From assembly GCA_964588285.1 (NCBI GenBank), contig CAZPNX010000022.1, positions 1 through 41,709 of the forward strand: a stretch of DNA of 41,709 nucleotides, read 5' to 3'. This stretch comes from CAZPNX01 sp964588285 (GTDB taxonomy: Bacteria > Edwardsbacteria > AC1 > EtOH8). The position numbers were made by a program, and so were the translations under genes. The notes below the pieces were generated by a model. That model had not been told where the DNA came from, made no database searches, and saw only the letters and a program-made list of their open reading frames with translations. Position 1 is the first letter of the stretch. Every line of letters begins with the position of its first letter. Of this stretch, positions 29,296-37,079 are shown in pieces.

Positions 29296-30612
29296 ATGCT
29301 GGACAAAATATTCAAACTAAAGGAGCACGGAACCGACTTTGGGACCGAGCTATTGGCCGGGATCACCACCTTCATGGCCATGGCCTACATCATCGCCGCC
29401 AACCCTATGATTTTGGCCGCGGCCGGGATGGACCGGGGTGCGGTGGCCCTGGCCACCTGTCTGGTCTCGGGGCTGATCACCCTGGCCATGGGCCTGTGGG
29501 CCAATTACCCCATAGCCCTGGCTCCGGGCATGGGCATCAACGCCTTCTTCGCCTATTCCATCTGCGCCGGAATGGGCGTTCCCTGGCCGGTGGGACTGGG
29601 CATGTTCTTCGTCGAGGGTATCATCATCCTGGCAGTCACCATGACCCGGCTGCGGGAACTGGTGATCAACGCCATACCCTTCTCCCTCAAGTGCGCCATC
29701 AGCGTGGGCATCGGGCTATTCTTAGCCTTCATCGGCTTCGAGAACGCCGGCCTTTTGGAACACCATCCGGTGACCTTCGTCACCATGTCAAAGGTCTGCG
29801 CCCCCCAGGTCTGGCCCAAGGTGCTGCTGGCGTCGTTGGTCCTCGTTCTCACCACGGTGCTTCTGATCAAACGGATCAAGGGGGCCATCCTTATGGGCAT
29901 ACTGTTCGGGACTCTCCTCAACTTCATCCCGCTGTTCCATAATTCCGGGGAAGCGCCCTCCCTGATCTCGGCCTCGCTCTCTTCGGTTTTTTTGAAATTG
30001 GACATCATGGGAGCCCTCAAATTGAAATTCGCCGTGCTCATCTTCACCCTGCTCTTCGTCGATTTCTTCGACACCGCCGGCACCATCATCGGCATCTCGG
30101 TCAAGGCGAAATTCTTAGACGATAGGGGCCGGATACCGCGGCTGGGGCGGATCCTGGTGGCCGATTCCCTGGGTCCCATAACCGGCGCCTTGGTCGGCAC
30201 CTCCACCGTCACCTCCTATATAGAGAGCGCCGCCGGCATCGAGGAGGGCGGGCGCACCGGACTGACGGCCGTGGTCACCGGGATCCTTTTCCTCCTGGCC
30301 ATGCTGGCGGCGCCCTTGGTGGGGCTGGTGCCCCAGGCGGCCGTGGCTCCGGCCCTGATCATCGTCGGCATCATGATGATGGAGCCGGTGCTGAAGATAG
30401 ATTACAGCGACTATTCCGAGGCGGTGCCGGCCTTCATCACCATCGCCGCCATGCCCTTCACCTACAGCATCTCCAACGGCATCGCCCTGGGCTTCCTTTC
30501 CTATGTGCTGGTGAAACTTCTCTCGGGACGGGGCCGCTCGGTGCCGCCGGCGATGTTCGTCCTGGCCGGATTCTTCCTGCTTTTCTTTTTGGCCAGCCCG
30601 AATTTCAGATGA
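29296..30612 (+). CDS. NCS2 family purine permease (guanine/hypoxanthine type)
   Basis: 438 residues with about 13 membrane segments. It matches the AzgA/PbuG-type branch of NCS2: LLAGITTFMAMAYIIAANP at the N-terminus, ALAPGMGINAFFAYSIC, the DFFDTAGTIIGIS motif near residues 255-270, and VGTSTVTSYIESAAGIEEGGRTGL. These transporters import adenine, guanine or hypoxanthine with H+. ATG 29296 is chosen because AAGGGGA lies just upstream and family members start near the LKEHGT segment; the longer frame begins with a TTG that overlaps the -35/-10 region. It is a single gene followed by the thiamine operon, which has its own promoter. Confidence 0.94.
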   Translation: MLDKIFKLKEHGTDFGTELLAGITTFMAMAYIIAANPMILAAAGMDRGAVALATCLVSGLITLAMGLWANYPIALAPGMGINAFFAYSICAGMGVPWPVGLGMFFVEGIIILAVTMTRLRELVINAIPFSLKCAISVGIGLFLAFIGFENAGLLEHHPVTFVTMSKVCAPQVWPKVLLASLVLVLTTVLLIKRIKGAILMGILFGTLLNFIPLFHNSGEAPSLISASLSSVFLKLDIMGALKLKFAVLIFTLLFVDFFDTAGTIIGISVKAKFLDDRGRIPRLGRILVADSLGPITGALVGTSTVTSYIESAAGIEEGGRTGLTAVVTGILFLLAMLAAPLVGLVPQAAVAPALIIVGIMMMEPVLKIDYSDYSEAVPAFITIAAMPFTYSISNGIALGFLSYVLVKLLSGRGRSVPPAMFVLAGFFLLFFLASPNFR

Positions 30613-30666
30613 CAGGCTTCTAACCGTCGAGGGCGCAGGGGAGGACTTTACTCTCTGGTCGGCAGC

Positions 30667-30695
30667 TTGACAAAGGGACGGGGCGGCGTTATACT
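30667..30695 (+). promoter_or_regulatory. Promoter of the thiamine operon
   Basis: Near-consensus TTGACA (30667-30672), 17-base spacer, TATACT (30690-30695). Predicted start is at about 30702, exactly where the TPP riboswitch begins. Confidence 0.88.
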
Positions 30696-30701
30696 AAGAG
30701 T

Positions 30702-30793
30702 TGCTGGGGGAGCAAGGCGGAATAAAAGCCGAGCTGAGAGCCTGCAGGCAACCCCTATCACCTGAACCGGATAATGCCGGCGGAGGGAAGCAA
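30702..30793 (+). promoter_or_regulatory. TPP riboswitch (THI element)
   Basis: The conserved pieces appear in order: GGGGGAGC near 30706, GCTGAGAG at 30733-30740, ACCCCT, CACCTGAACCGGATAATGCC and GCGGAGGGAAGC at the 3' side. It binds thiamine pyrophosphate and lowers expression of thiS-thiG-thiH-thiE. The 3' strand contains GGAGGG five bases before an ATG (30793), and a hairpin follows at 30801-30828, so control could act on translation or on termination. Confidence 0.95.
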
Positions 30794-30800
30794 TGAAATT

Positions 30801-30831
30801 GCCCTGCTCCCATCTCTGGCGGCAGGGCTTT
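30801..30831 (+). terminator. Candidate riboswitch expression-platform hairpin
   Basis: GCCCTGC (30801-30807) pairs with GCAGGGC (30822-30828) around a 14-base loop, then TTTAAAATT. The T run is short. It lies between the TPP aptamer and the conserved start of thiS, where an attenuating terminator would be expected. Confidence 0.45.
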
Positions 30832-30843
30832 AAAATTACGGAA

Positions 30844-31041
30844 ATGGAGATCCTAGTCAACGGGAAATCTTTTACTCTCGAAGCCGAACTGACGCTCGAC
30901 CGGTTTTTATCCTGGCAAGGATGGCCCCCATCCTCGGTGGTGGAGCGCAACGGCGAGATCATCCAGCAGGACCGAAGGCATCTGATAACCCTGCGTGACG
31001 GGGATGTGCTGGAGATCGTGAGATTGGTGGGGGGAGGGTAG
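30844..31041 (+). CDS. thiS: Sulfur carrier protein ThiS
   Basis: 66 residues from ATG 30844. Beta-grasp ubiquitin-like fold beginning MEILVNGKSF and ending EIVRLVGGG, with the C-terminal Gly-Gly that becomes a thiocarboxylate and donates sulfur to thiazole formation by ThiG. An in-frame ATG at 30793 sits five bases after GGAGGG of the riboswitch and would add 17 residues (MKLPCSHLWRQGFKITE). I prefer 30844 because the family starts at M-x-I-x-VNG, and the intervening DNA forms a terminator-like hairpin. First gene of the thi operon. ThiF, which activates ThiS, is not encoded here. Confidence 0.88.
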   Translation: MEILVNGKSFTLEAELTLDRFLSWQGWPPSSVVERNGEIIQQDRRHLITLRDGDVLEIVRLVGGG

Positions 31042-31088
31042 AATTAAAGACAGAGAGCAGAAATTAGAAGGCAGAAAGCATAAGTAGA

Positions 31089-31865
31089 ATGTCAATAAAA
31101 GCTCTAACGATTGCCGGTAGAGAGATTCGCTCCCGCCTTTTTTTGGGAACGGGCAAGTTCTCCAGCCCCCAGGTCATGGCCCGGGCCTTAGAGGCCTCAG
31201 GGGCCGAGGTGGTGACCGTGGCCCTGCGCCGGGTGGAGCTGGACAATCCCCAGGACGACATTCTCTCCCATATAGATCGCGCTAAATATCTCTTGCTGCC
31301 TAACACCTCAGGAGCCCGGTATGCCAACGAAGCGGTGCGCATCGCCCGGCTGGCCCGTGAGGCCTCGGGCATCAACTGGCTTAAATTGGAGGTGACGCCG
31401 GAGCCCAACTACCTCCTGCCGGATCCGATTGAAACCTTGAGGGCGGCCGAGATCCTGGTCAAGGAAGGTTTCGTGGTGCTGCCCTATATCAACGCCGATC
31501 CGATATTGGCCAAAAGGCTTCAGGACGCGGGCTGCGCCGCGGTCATGCCATTGGGGGCTCCCATCGGGACCGGGCGCGGGGTGAAGACGGCGGATCAGAT
31601 AAGGATCATCGTGGAGCAGGCCACGGTGCCGGTGGTGGTGGATGCCGGATTGGGCCTGCCGTCACATATCTGCCAGTCGTTCGAGCTGGGGGCCGATGCC
31701 GTGTTGGTGAATACGGCAGTGGCCGTGGCCGAAAATCCCGTGGCCATGGCCCAGGCCTTCCGTCTGGCAGTGGAGGCCTCGCTGCAATCGATAGCCGCCG
31801 GGCCGATGGAGGAATCGGAAAAGGCTTCGGCCTCCAGTCCGTTGACCGGTTTTTTAAGATTATAG
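31089..31865 (+). CDS. thiG: Thiazole synthase ThiG
   Basis: 258 residues, TIM barrel. It condenses deoxyxylulose 5-phosphate, dehydroglycine and ThiS thiocarboxylate to the thiazole phosphate. Visible: RLFLGTGKF at the N-terminus, VTVALRRVE, the Schiff-base lysine in WLKLEVTPEPNYLLPD (about Lys99), LPYINADP, VMPLGAPIGTGRG and VDAGLGLPSHI. The C-terminus is slightly extended (SEKASASSPLTGFLRL), as in many ThiG. The gap upstream (31042-31088) is purine-rich with no clear ribosome site. Its dehydroglycine comes from ThiH, encoded next. Confidence 0.97.
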   Translation: MSIKALTIAGREIRSRLFLGTGKFSSPQVMARALEASGAEVVTVALRRVELDNPQDDILSHIDRAKYLLLPNTSGARYANEAVRIARLAREASGINWLKLEVTPEPNYLLPDPIETLRAAEILVKEGFVVLPYINADPILAKRLQDAGCAAVMPLGAPIGTGRGVKTADQIRIIVEQATVPVVVDAGLGLPSHICQSFELGADAVLVNTAVAVAENPVAMAQAFRLAVEASLQSIAAGPMEESEKASASSPLTGFLRL

Positions 31866-31983
31866 AATCTTTATTAGAAAGCAGAGGACGTATAAAGTGC
31901 TTATGGTTCCGTACCAAACGACTTCATCCTGATCCTTGTGTATTTTGATTTTGCCGTCATCGTGTCGTAATTTATAGTAAAAC

Positions 31984-33114
31984 ATGGCCAAATTTGTTTC
32001 CGAACTGCATGCCATCGACGCCTCGGCGCTCAGGGCTTTGATCTACGGCGCTAAAGAGGATTCGGTCAGGCGGGTGCTTAAGGGGGCCAATGGGCAGTCC
32101 ATATTAAGCTTAGAGGAAATGGCGGCCCTGGTCTCCCCGTCCGCGGCGGGTATGTTAGAGGAGATGGCCCAGAGGGCCAGGGCCATCACTGCCCGCAGGT
32201 TCGGAAAGACCATCCAGTTTTATGCCCCGCTTTACATCTCCAATTTCTGCCGGAATTCCTGTGTCTACTGCGGCTTCAATGCGGGCAACCGGGTGGGCCG
32301 GAGGACCCTCAAGCCTGATGAGATCATGTCCGAGGCCAGGCTGTTGCATGACCGGCGTATTCATCAACTGCTGCTGGTGACCGGGGAATGCCCGGAGCAG
32401 GTTTCCCCGGCGATGCTGGCCGAGGTTGTCTCCAGGCTCCAGGGCCTCTTTCCATTGATCGCTGTCGAGGTCTATCCCTTAGAAGAGGATGATTACCGCC
32501 GGCTGGTCGGGGCCGGGGCCGACGGGCTGACCATCTATCAGGAAACCTATGACCGTCAAATCTACCTCCAGGTGCATCCGGCCGGGCCCAAACGGAATTT
32601 CGACTATCGATTGGAGGCCCCGGAGAGGGGTGGCCGGGCCGGGTTCCGCCAGATAGGCATCGGCTCGCTTCTGGGGCTGAACGACTGGAGGCTTGAGGCC
32701 TGCTGGCTCTATCTCCATGCTAGGTTTTTAATGAAGCATTATTGGAAAAGCCAGGCGGCCATCTCCTTTCCCAGGCTCAGGCCGGCGGCCGGAGGATACC
32801 AGCCGCCGCATCCGGTCTCGGATCGGGAATTGGTGCAGATGATATGCGCCCTGAGGCTGTCCCTGCCAGATGTGGGACTGGTGCTCTCCACCAGGGAGAG
32901 TCCGGAGTTTCGGGATCACATGATCGGCATCGGCATCACCAAGATGAGCGCCGGCTCCCGCACCTCGCCCGGAGGATACTTAGACGAACAGGGACCGGAG
33001 GCCGAGGAGCAGTTTTCGGTGCACGACGGCCGGAGCGTGGCCCAGGTGGCCGAGGCGGTGAGAAACAGGGGCTATGATCCGGTGTGGAAGGACTGGGACA
33101 AGGGATTTGTTTAA
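31984..33114 (+). CDS. thiH: 2-iminoacetate synthase ThiH (radical SAM)
   Basis: 376 residues. The radical-SAM cluster motif CRNSCVYCGF gives Cys89, Cys93 and Cys96 (Cx3Cx2C). It cleaves tyrosine to dehydroglycine and p-cresol using S-adenosylmethionine; oxygen-sensitive, typical of anaerobic thiazole synthesis in place of ThiO. Further signatures: LLVTGECPE, EVYPLEEDDYRRLVGAGADGLTIYQETYD and SAGSRTSPGGY near the C-terminus. The start is ATG 31984 after a 118-base AT-rich gap without a good ribosome site. Third gene of the riboswitch-controlled operon. Confidence 0.97.
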   Translation: MAKFVSELHAIDASALRALIYGAKEDSVRRVLKGANGQSILSLEEMAALVSPSAAGMLEEMAQRARAITARRFGKTIQFYAPLYISNFCRNSCVYCGFNAGNRVGRRTLKPDEIMSEARLLHDRRIHQLLLVTGECPEQVSPAMLAEVVSRLQGLFPLIAVEVYPLEEDDYRRLVGAGADGLTIYQETYDRQIYLQVHPAGPKRNFDYRLEAPERGGRAGFRQIGIGSLLGLNDWRLEACWLYLHARFLMKHYWKSQAAISFPRLRPAAGGYQPPHPVSDRELVQMICALRLSLPDVGLVLSTRESPEFRDHMIGIGITKMSAGSRTSPGGYLDEQGPEAEEQFSVHDGRSVAQVAEAVRNRGYDPVWKDWDKGFV

Positions 33115-33207
33115 GTCAGAATGCAGAAGGAAGAAATCAGCAATGGAGAGAAATCAGTATAGAAGTTTATTTAGTAAAAAGGGGCATGGGGCGGTAAAAA
33201 AGAATAT

Positions 33208-33870
33208 ATGAAGAGCAAGGCGGAGAGGCTTGAGGCCTTCAAAAAAATCGATCTCTATCCGGTAACCGACTCCACCCAGTCTTTGGGGAGGACGAATTAC
33301 GAGGTTTTAGATGGGTTGATAGCCGGCGGGGCCAAAATCGTCCAGCTGCGGGAGAAGCAGCTGAGCAAAAAAGAGCTTCTTTCTATGGCGCAGAAATTCA
33401 GGGAGCGCACCCAAAAAGCCGGCATGCTCCTTTTCATCAACGACCATCTGGATATCGCCCTGGCGGTCGGAGCCGACGGGGTTCATTTGGGCCAGGACGA
33501 CCTGCCTCTAGAGTATGCCCGGAGATTGGCTCCGGAAATATTGATAGGCATATCCACCCATTCGCTTTCCCAGGCCCTGGCCGCCCAGGCCGTCGGCGCC
33601 GATTATGTCAACATCGGGCCCATCTTCCCCACCGGTACCAAGCAAACGCCCATGGCCCCTTTGGGCCCGGAGGCCATCGCCAGGATAAAACCGCATTTTA
33701 CCATACCCTTCACAGTCATGGGCGGCATCAATCGGGATAATATCGAGCAGGTGCTTAAGGCCGGAGCCTCCAAGGTGGCGGTGGTGACAGCGGTCACTAA
33801 GGCGCCCGATATCCCACGGGCCATAGAGGATCTCAGAGAAATGATAAGGTCTTACGCACTTAAGGATTGA
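33208..33870 (+). CDS. thiE: Thiamine-phosphate synthase ThiE
   Basis: 220 residues, TIM barrel. It joins HMP pyrophosphate and thiazole phosphate to thiamine phosphate. Motifs: LYPVTDS, VQLREKQ, FINDHLDIALAVGADGVHLG followed by QDD, GISTHS, NIGPIFPTGTKQT (pyrophosphate-binding) and VMGGI. About 13 residues at the N-terminus (MKSKAERLEAFKK) precede the first strand. Fourth gene of the thi operon. ThiC and ThiD for the HMP branch are not in the window. Confidence 0.96.
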   Translation: MKSKAERLEAFKKIDLYPVTDSTQSLGRTNYEVLDGLIAGGAKIVQLREKQLSKKELLSMAQKFRERTQKAGMLLFINDHLDIALAVGADGVHLGQDDLPLEYARRLAPEILIGISTHSLSQALAAQAVGADYVNIGPIFPTGTKQTPMAPLGPEAIARIKPHFTIPFTVMGGINRDNIEQVLKAGASKVAVVTAVTKAPDIPRAIEDLREMIRSYALKD

Positions 33871-33926
33871 CTTCGGCGGCCATTGGGGTTAAAATTGCTC
33901 CGTCCAACGTCATAAGGAGGTCTTAG

Positions 33927-34352
33927 GTGTACAGCGAGAAGGTGATGGACCATTTCATGAACCCGCGCAACATGGGGGAGATAGACAATCCAGACGGGGT
34001 GGGCATGGTGGGCAACCCGGTGTGCGGCGACATGATGAAGATAATGATCAAGGTGGAGAACGACCGGATAGTGGATGTCAAATTCAAGACCTTTGGCTGT
34101 GGGGCGGCCATCGCCACCTCGTCCATGGCCACCGAACTGGTCAAAGGCAAGACCATCGAAGAGGCGCTGGCGGTCACCAACAAGGCGGTGGCCGAGGCCC
34201 TGGACGGTCTGCCGCCGGTGAAGATGCACTGCTCGGTTCTGGCCGAGGACGGCATCCGGGCGGCTATCAACGATTATCTGGTCAAGCATGGCCGACCGGG
34301 GATCGAAGTAAAACCTGCCGGCCATGATCACCAACATCAAGAGCCGCAATGA
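33927..34352 (+). CDS. nifU: NifU/IscU-type Fe-S cluster scaffold
   Basis: 141 residues. The protein starts YSEKVMDHFMNPRNMGEI and has the three scaffold cysteines: Cys33 in NPVCGD (with Asp35), Cys58 in FGCGAAIA and Cys102 in HCSVLAEDG. It is the N-terminal NifU/IscU domain only, with a His/Gln-rich end (HDHQHQEPQ). It assembles 2Fe-2S or 4Fe-4S clusters from cysteine-desulfurase sulfur; no nifS/iscS is adjacent. The GTG at 33927 is the start, with AAGGAGG (33914-33920) six bases before it. It follows thiE by 56 bases and could be read from the same transcript, which would suit the Fe-S need of ThiH. Confidence 0.95.
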   Translation: MYSEKVMDHFMNPRNMGEIDNPDGVGMVGNPVCGDMMKIMIKVENDRIVDVKFKTFGCGAAIATSSMATELVKGKTIEEALAVTNKAVAEALDGLPPVKMHCSVLAEDGIRAAINDYLVKHGRPGIEVKPAGHDHQHQEPQ

Positions 34353-34390
34353 GAAAGAAGAAGCAAGGCAAAGGTATCTTTTTTTACAGA

Positions 34391-34865
34391 TTAGGGATCT
34401 GTCAATAGATTGTTACCCCCTATGGCAGGAGAGAATAATGTATTTTCAAGCATGGCATCGAGGTCAACTGGGGGAATCATCAACAATCTTTTATCAAGGG
34501 TTGAAACTTTCTCTTTAGCCAGTTGCCATGGGTTTTTGTTCTCCTTGTTAGGTGTTTGGGCGCTCCAGATTGAAGAAGAGTTGATAGGAGTAGGACTTCT
34601 TCAAGAAATCTTGGCGATCGGCGAAGGTCTCGATTTCGTAGAACTCTGCTTCCATGAGGTTATGAAGGGTCTCGACGTCAGCTTGCATCCGATGGGCATC
34701 GGGGAAGATAGTTTGGTGGCGGCCATTGGGGAGGGATTCGATGGCCAGGGTGTAACACGACGGTTTCTTGCTTTTCCAGCATAACTTCGTAAGCCTGGGC
34801 CGCCTCGCCGGGGGGTTGGATCTATTATACCATGCCCAGGCTTTTTTACAGATTTCTCTTGACAA
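34391..34865 (-). pseudogene. Decayed transposase/integrase-catalytic-core gene, C-terminal remnant
   Basis: On the minus strand the first part encodes MQADVETLHNLMEAEFYEIE followed by TFADRQDFLKKSYSYQLFF and NLERPNT, the last catalytic segment of a DDE integrase-type transposase (the conserved Glu region). A frameshift at about 34546-34550 is followed in another frame by NKENKNPWQLAKEKV...LLMIPPVDLDAML and GGNNLLTDP, which is the normal end of such proteins, stopping at 34391-34393. The upstream half is lost or scrambled; around 34770-34830 another frame reads GEAAQAYEVMLEKQETVVL, perhaps the end of an unrelated dehydrogenase. No terminal inverted repeats were recognised. Not functional. Confidence 0.75.
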
Positions 34866-34888
34866 AAATAAATAAATTATGATATATT
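34859..34888 (+). promoter_or_regulatory. Promoter of the M23 peptidase gene
   Basis: TTGACA (34859-34864), 18-base spacer, TATATT (34883-34888) in AT-rich DNA. Predicted start near 34895. Confidence 0.75.
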
Positions 34889-34914
34889 AATAACTTGGTA
34901 ATATATATGGATTG

Positions 34915-35838
34915 ATGAGCCTCAAGGAAAAGACATATTTGACAGTGGTGCTGATACCCCATCACGGGGGACAGATGGTCAGCATCCGAATACCCTATTG
35001 GCTGGCGGCTACCGTCGTCGGCTTGGGGGTGTTCCTGTTATTGGGGCTGGGCCTGGCGACTACCGGCTATATCAACAAGATCGTCGACATCTCCATGCTC
35101 AAGAAGATGGAGATCGAGAACCGGATACTGAGGTCAAAGCTTTCCGAGTTCGACGTCAAGGCCAGGGACCTGCAGGCCAGCATCGACCGGTTCGTGGAGT
35201 TCGACACCAAGCTTCGGGTGATGGCCGGACTGGAGCCCATCGATCCCGACATCAGGAAGGTGGGCGTCGGCGGCTACGAACGCTCGCCCTTCCAAAACGA
35301 CATTACCCGCCAGACCGCCATCCAGCTGCAGGCCACCGAGCAGGACATGGACAAGCTGCTCCGCGAAGCCAAGCTTCAGAGAGAAAGTTTCGACGAGGTG
35401 GTGGCCTCACTCCAGGAACAGAAGAACCGATGGAACCACACCCCATCCATCCAGCCTTCGCCGGGCTGGATCATCAGCCCCTTCGGTTTCAGGCGCGACC
35501 CTCTGGTAGGCGAGCTTCGCATGCACGAGGGCATTGACATCGCCGGGCCGGAGGGCACCATCATCGTGGCCTCGGCCGACGGGGTGGCCAACTTTGTGGG
35601 CTATCGCAGCAACTTCGGCCTCTGTTTGGAAATCGACCACGGCTACGGAGTCACCACCCGCTACGCCCATTGCTCCATGATCAAAGTGGAGCCGGGGCAG
35701 AGCGTCTCCCGAGGCCAGGTGGTGGCCTTGGTGGGGCAGACCGGCCGGGCCACCGGCCCGCATCTGCACTACGAGGTGGTGGTCAACGGAAAGCCGGTGG
35801 ACCCGCAGGATTACATACTGCTGCCCAGAATGTTCTAA
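34915..35838 (+). CDS. Membrane-anchored M23 (LytM/NlpD-type) peptidase
   Basis: 307 residues from ATG 34915. A short cytosolic start is followed by one membrane helix at about 28-52 (YWLAATVVGLGVFLLLGLGL), then a coiled-coil region (about 55-170) and a C-terminal peptidase domain (about 185-305). Zinc ligands are visible: HEGID (first His and Asp) and HLHYEV (last His), with the YAHCS motif between. These enzymes cleave peptidoglycan cross-links at division or growth sites, or, when inactive, activate amidases. The coiled coil plus LytM layout is that of EnvC/MepM-like envelope proteins, the class controlled by FtsEX. A TTG three bases upstream is an alternative start. A terminator follows. 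Confidence 0.93.
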   Translation: MSLKEKTYLTVVLIPHHGGQMVSIRIPYWLAATVVGLGVFLLLGLGLATTGYINKIVDISMLKKMEIENRILRSKLSEFDVKARDLQASIDRFVEFDTKLRVMAGLEPIDPDIRKVGVGGYERSPFQNDITRQTAIQLQATEQDMDKLLREAKLQRESFDEVVASLQEQKNRWNHTPSIQPSPGWIISPFGFRRDPLVGELRMHEGIDIAGPEGTIIVASADGVANFVGYRSNFGLCLEIDHGYGVTTRYAHCSMIKVEPGQSVSRGQVVALVGQTGRATGPHLHYEVVVNGKPVDPQDYILLPRMF

Positions 35839-35858
35839 AACGGGACTAAAAGCTTCCG

Positions 35859-35889
35859 CCCAGTTCCGGAATCTGAACTGGGTTTTTTT
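35859..35889 (+). terminator. Terminator after the M23 peptidase gene
   Basis: CCCAGTTC (35859-35866) pairs with GAACTGGG (35875-35882), 8-base loop, seven T at 35883-35889. Confidence 0.92.
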
Positions 35890-35912
35890 ATTGTCGAAAG
35901 AAAAACAGGGAC

Positions 35913-36929
35913 ATGCTTGCATTATTATTGATCTATCTACTGGCCGCTGTTCCGGCCCAGGCGGAGCCGGACACGTCCTCGGTCCTATTATTGGCGGTGG
36001 GCGACGTCATGATGGGGGCCTCGATGGAGCCTGCCATCAGGGAACATAGCCCGGACCATCCCTTTGCCGGCACCGCTTCGGCCATCCAGCGGGCCGACAT
36101 CGCCATCTGCAATCTGGAGGCGCCCTTCGGAACCAAAGGCAAGCCATTTAAGAAACGTTTCACCTTTTTAGTCCCGCCCTCGTATGCCGGGGCCCTTAAA
36201 AGGGCCGGGTTTGATGCGGTGGCCATGGCCAACAATCACATGATGGACTATGGAGCCGGGCCCCTGGACGAGACAATAAAGCTGCTCGACTCTCTGGGCA
36301 TTGCCCACAGCGGAGCAGGCAGGAATCTATCTGAGGCCAGGAAGCCGGTTATTGTCGGTCGCAACGGTCTGAGGGTGGCTTTTCTCTCATATTCCCGGGT
36401 ACACCCGGCCGAATTTTGGGCCACCGCCAAGCGAGCTGGGGTAGCGCCGGCCACCGAGGTCTCAGTGAGCCAGGATGTGGCCGCCGCCAAAAAGCAGGCC
36501 GATTTGGTGGTGGTTTCCTTCCACTGGGGAGCGGAGCTGATGAATACGCCAAAGCAGTACCAGCGGGACCTGGCCCATCTCTCGATCGATAGCGGGGCCG
36601 ACCTGGTGCTGGGGCACCACCCCCACATCCTCCAAGGGATGGAGATCTATAAAGGAAAGTTGATAGCCTACAGCCTGGGCAACTTTGCCTTCGGGTCGCG
36701 CAGCCGGAAATGCACCGAGAGCGTGATGCTAGAGGTCAGGCTGACCAAGGGAGGGCTGCGGGAAGCCAGGGTTGTCCCGGTGTGTGTTGATAATCTCAAG
36801 ACCAACTTCCAGCCCTATGTCGCCTCCGGTGGAGAGGCCCGGGCCATACTGGAGAATCTGAGTAGGATCTCGAAACCATTGGGATTCATGTTAGAGCCCA
36901 CCGACTCCGTGGCCTGGGTGAGGTTTTAA
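35913..36929 (+). CDS. CapA-family metallophosphatase-like protein
   Basis: 338 residues with an N-terminal signal peptide (LALLLIYLLAAVPAQA) and then the CapA/PgsA fold: VGDVMMG, CNLEAPFG, MANNHMMDYG, SFHWGAE, LGHHPHILQG and YSLGNFAF, the set of Asp, Asn and His residues expected for a metallophosphatase-like site. Named members take part in poly-gamma-glutamate capsule synthesis, but no capB/capC genes are present, so an envelope role of unknown substrate is safer. The gene begins 23 bases after the terminator T run; no promoter is evident, so it may rely on read-through or a cryptic promoter. A terminator follows. Confidence 0.92.
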   Translation: MLALLLIYLLAAVPAQAEPDTSSVLLLAVGDVMMGASMEPAIREHSPDHPFAGTASAIQRADIAICNLEAPFGTKGKPFKKRFTFLVPPSYAGALKRAGFDAVAMANNHMMDYGAGPLDETIKLLDSLGIAHSGAGRNLSEARKPVIVGRNGLRVAFLSYSRVHPAEFWATAKRAGVAPATEVSVSQDVAAAKKQADLVVVSFHWGAELMNTPKQYQRDLAHLSIDSGADLVLGHHPHILQGMEIYKGKLIAYSLGNFAFGSRSRKCTESVMLEVRLTKGGLREARVVPVCVDNLKTNFQPYVASGGEARAILENLSRISKPLGFMLEPTDSVAWVRF

Positions 36930-36937
36930 GCTAAACC

Positions 36938-36964
36938 AAAACCGCCCTCAAAGGGCGGTTTTTT
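36938..36964 (+). terminator. Terminator after the CapA-like gene
   Basis: ACCGCCCT (36941-36948) pairs with AGGGCGGT (36952-36959), CAA loop, extended by A-T pairs and ending in six T (36959-36964). Confidence 0.92.
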
Positions 36965-37005
36965 AATGCCTAAGGCCGCGAGGCAAGATTTATCGAAACA
37001 ACTGC

Positions 37006-37034
37006 TTGATTTTGCATTTCCGGTCTGATAAAAT
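37006..37034 (+). promoter_or_regulatory. Promoter of the ferredoxin-oxidoreductase genes
   Basis: TTGATT (37006-37011), 17-base spacer and TAAAAT (37029-37034) with an extended -10 TG at 37026-37027. Predicted start near 37041. Confidence 0.65.
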
Positions 37035-37079
37035 TAAAATCTTAAAGGTTTATAAAAGTCAAACCCATAAGGATAGCCC

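Larger units (their letters stand above)
34353..34914. other. Gap between nifU and the M23 peptidase gene
   Basis: About 560 bases with no intact gene. Most of it is the transposase remnant; the right edge is AT-rich and holds the promoter of the peptidase gene. Plus-strand frames here are not protein-like. Confidence 0.7.

Noticed and set aside
30793..30843. ATG 30793 as the start of thiS
   Set aside because: Attractive ribosome-site spacing, but that GGAGGG is part of the TPP aptamer, the added residues are not ThiS-like and a hairpin lies in between. Kept as an alternative in the thiS entry.
34410..34784. Plus-strand 124-codon frame between nifU and the M23 gene
   Set aside because: It is the complement of the transposase remnant, whose protein similarity is on the minus strand.
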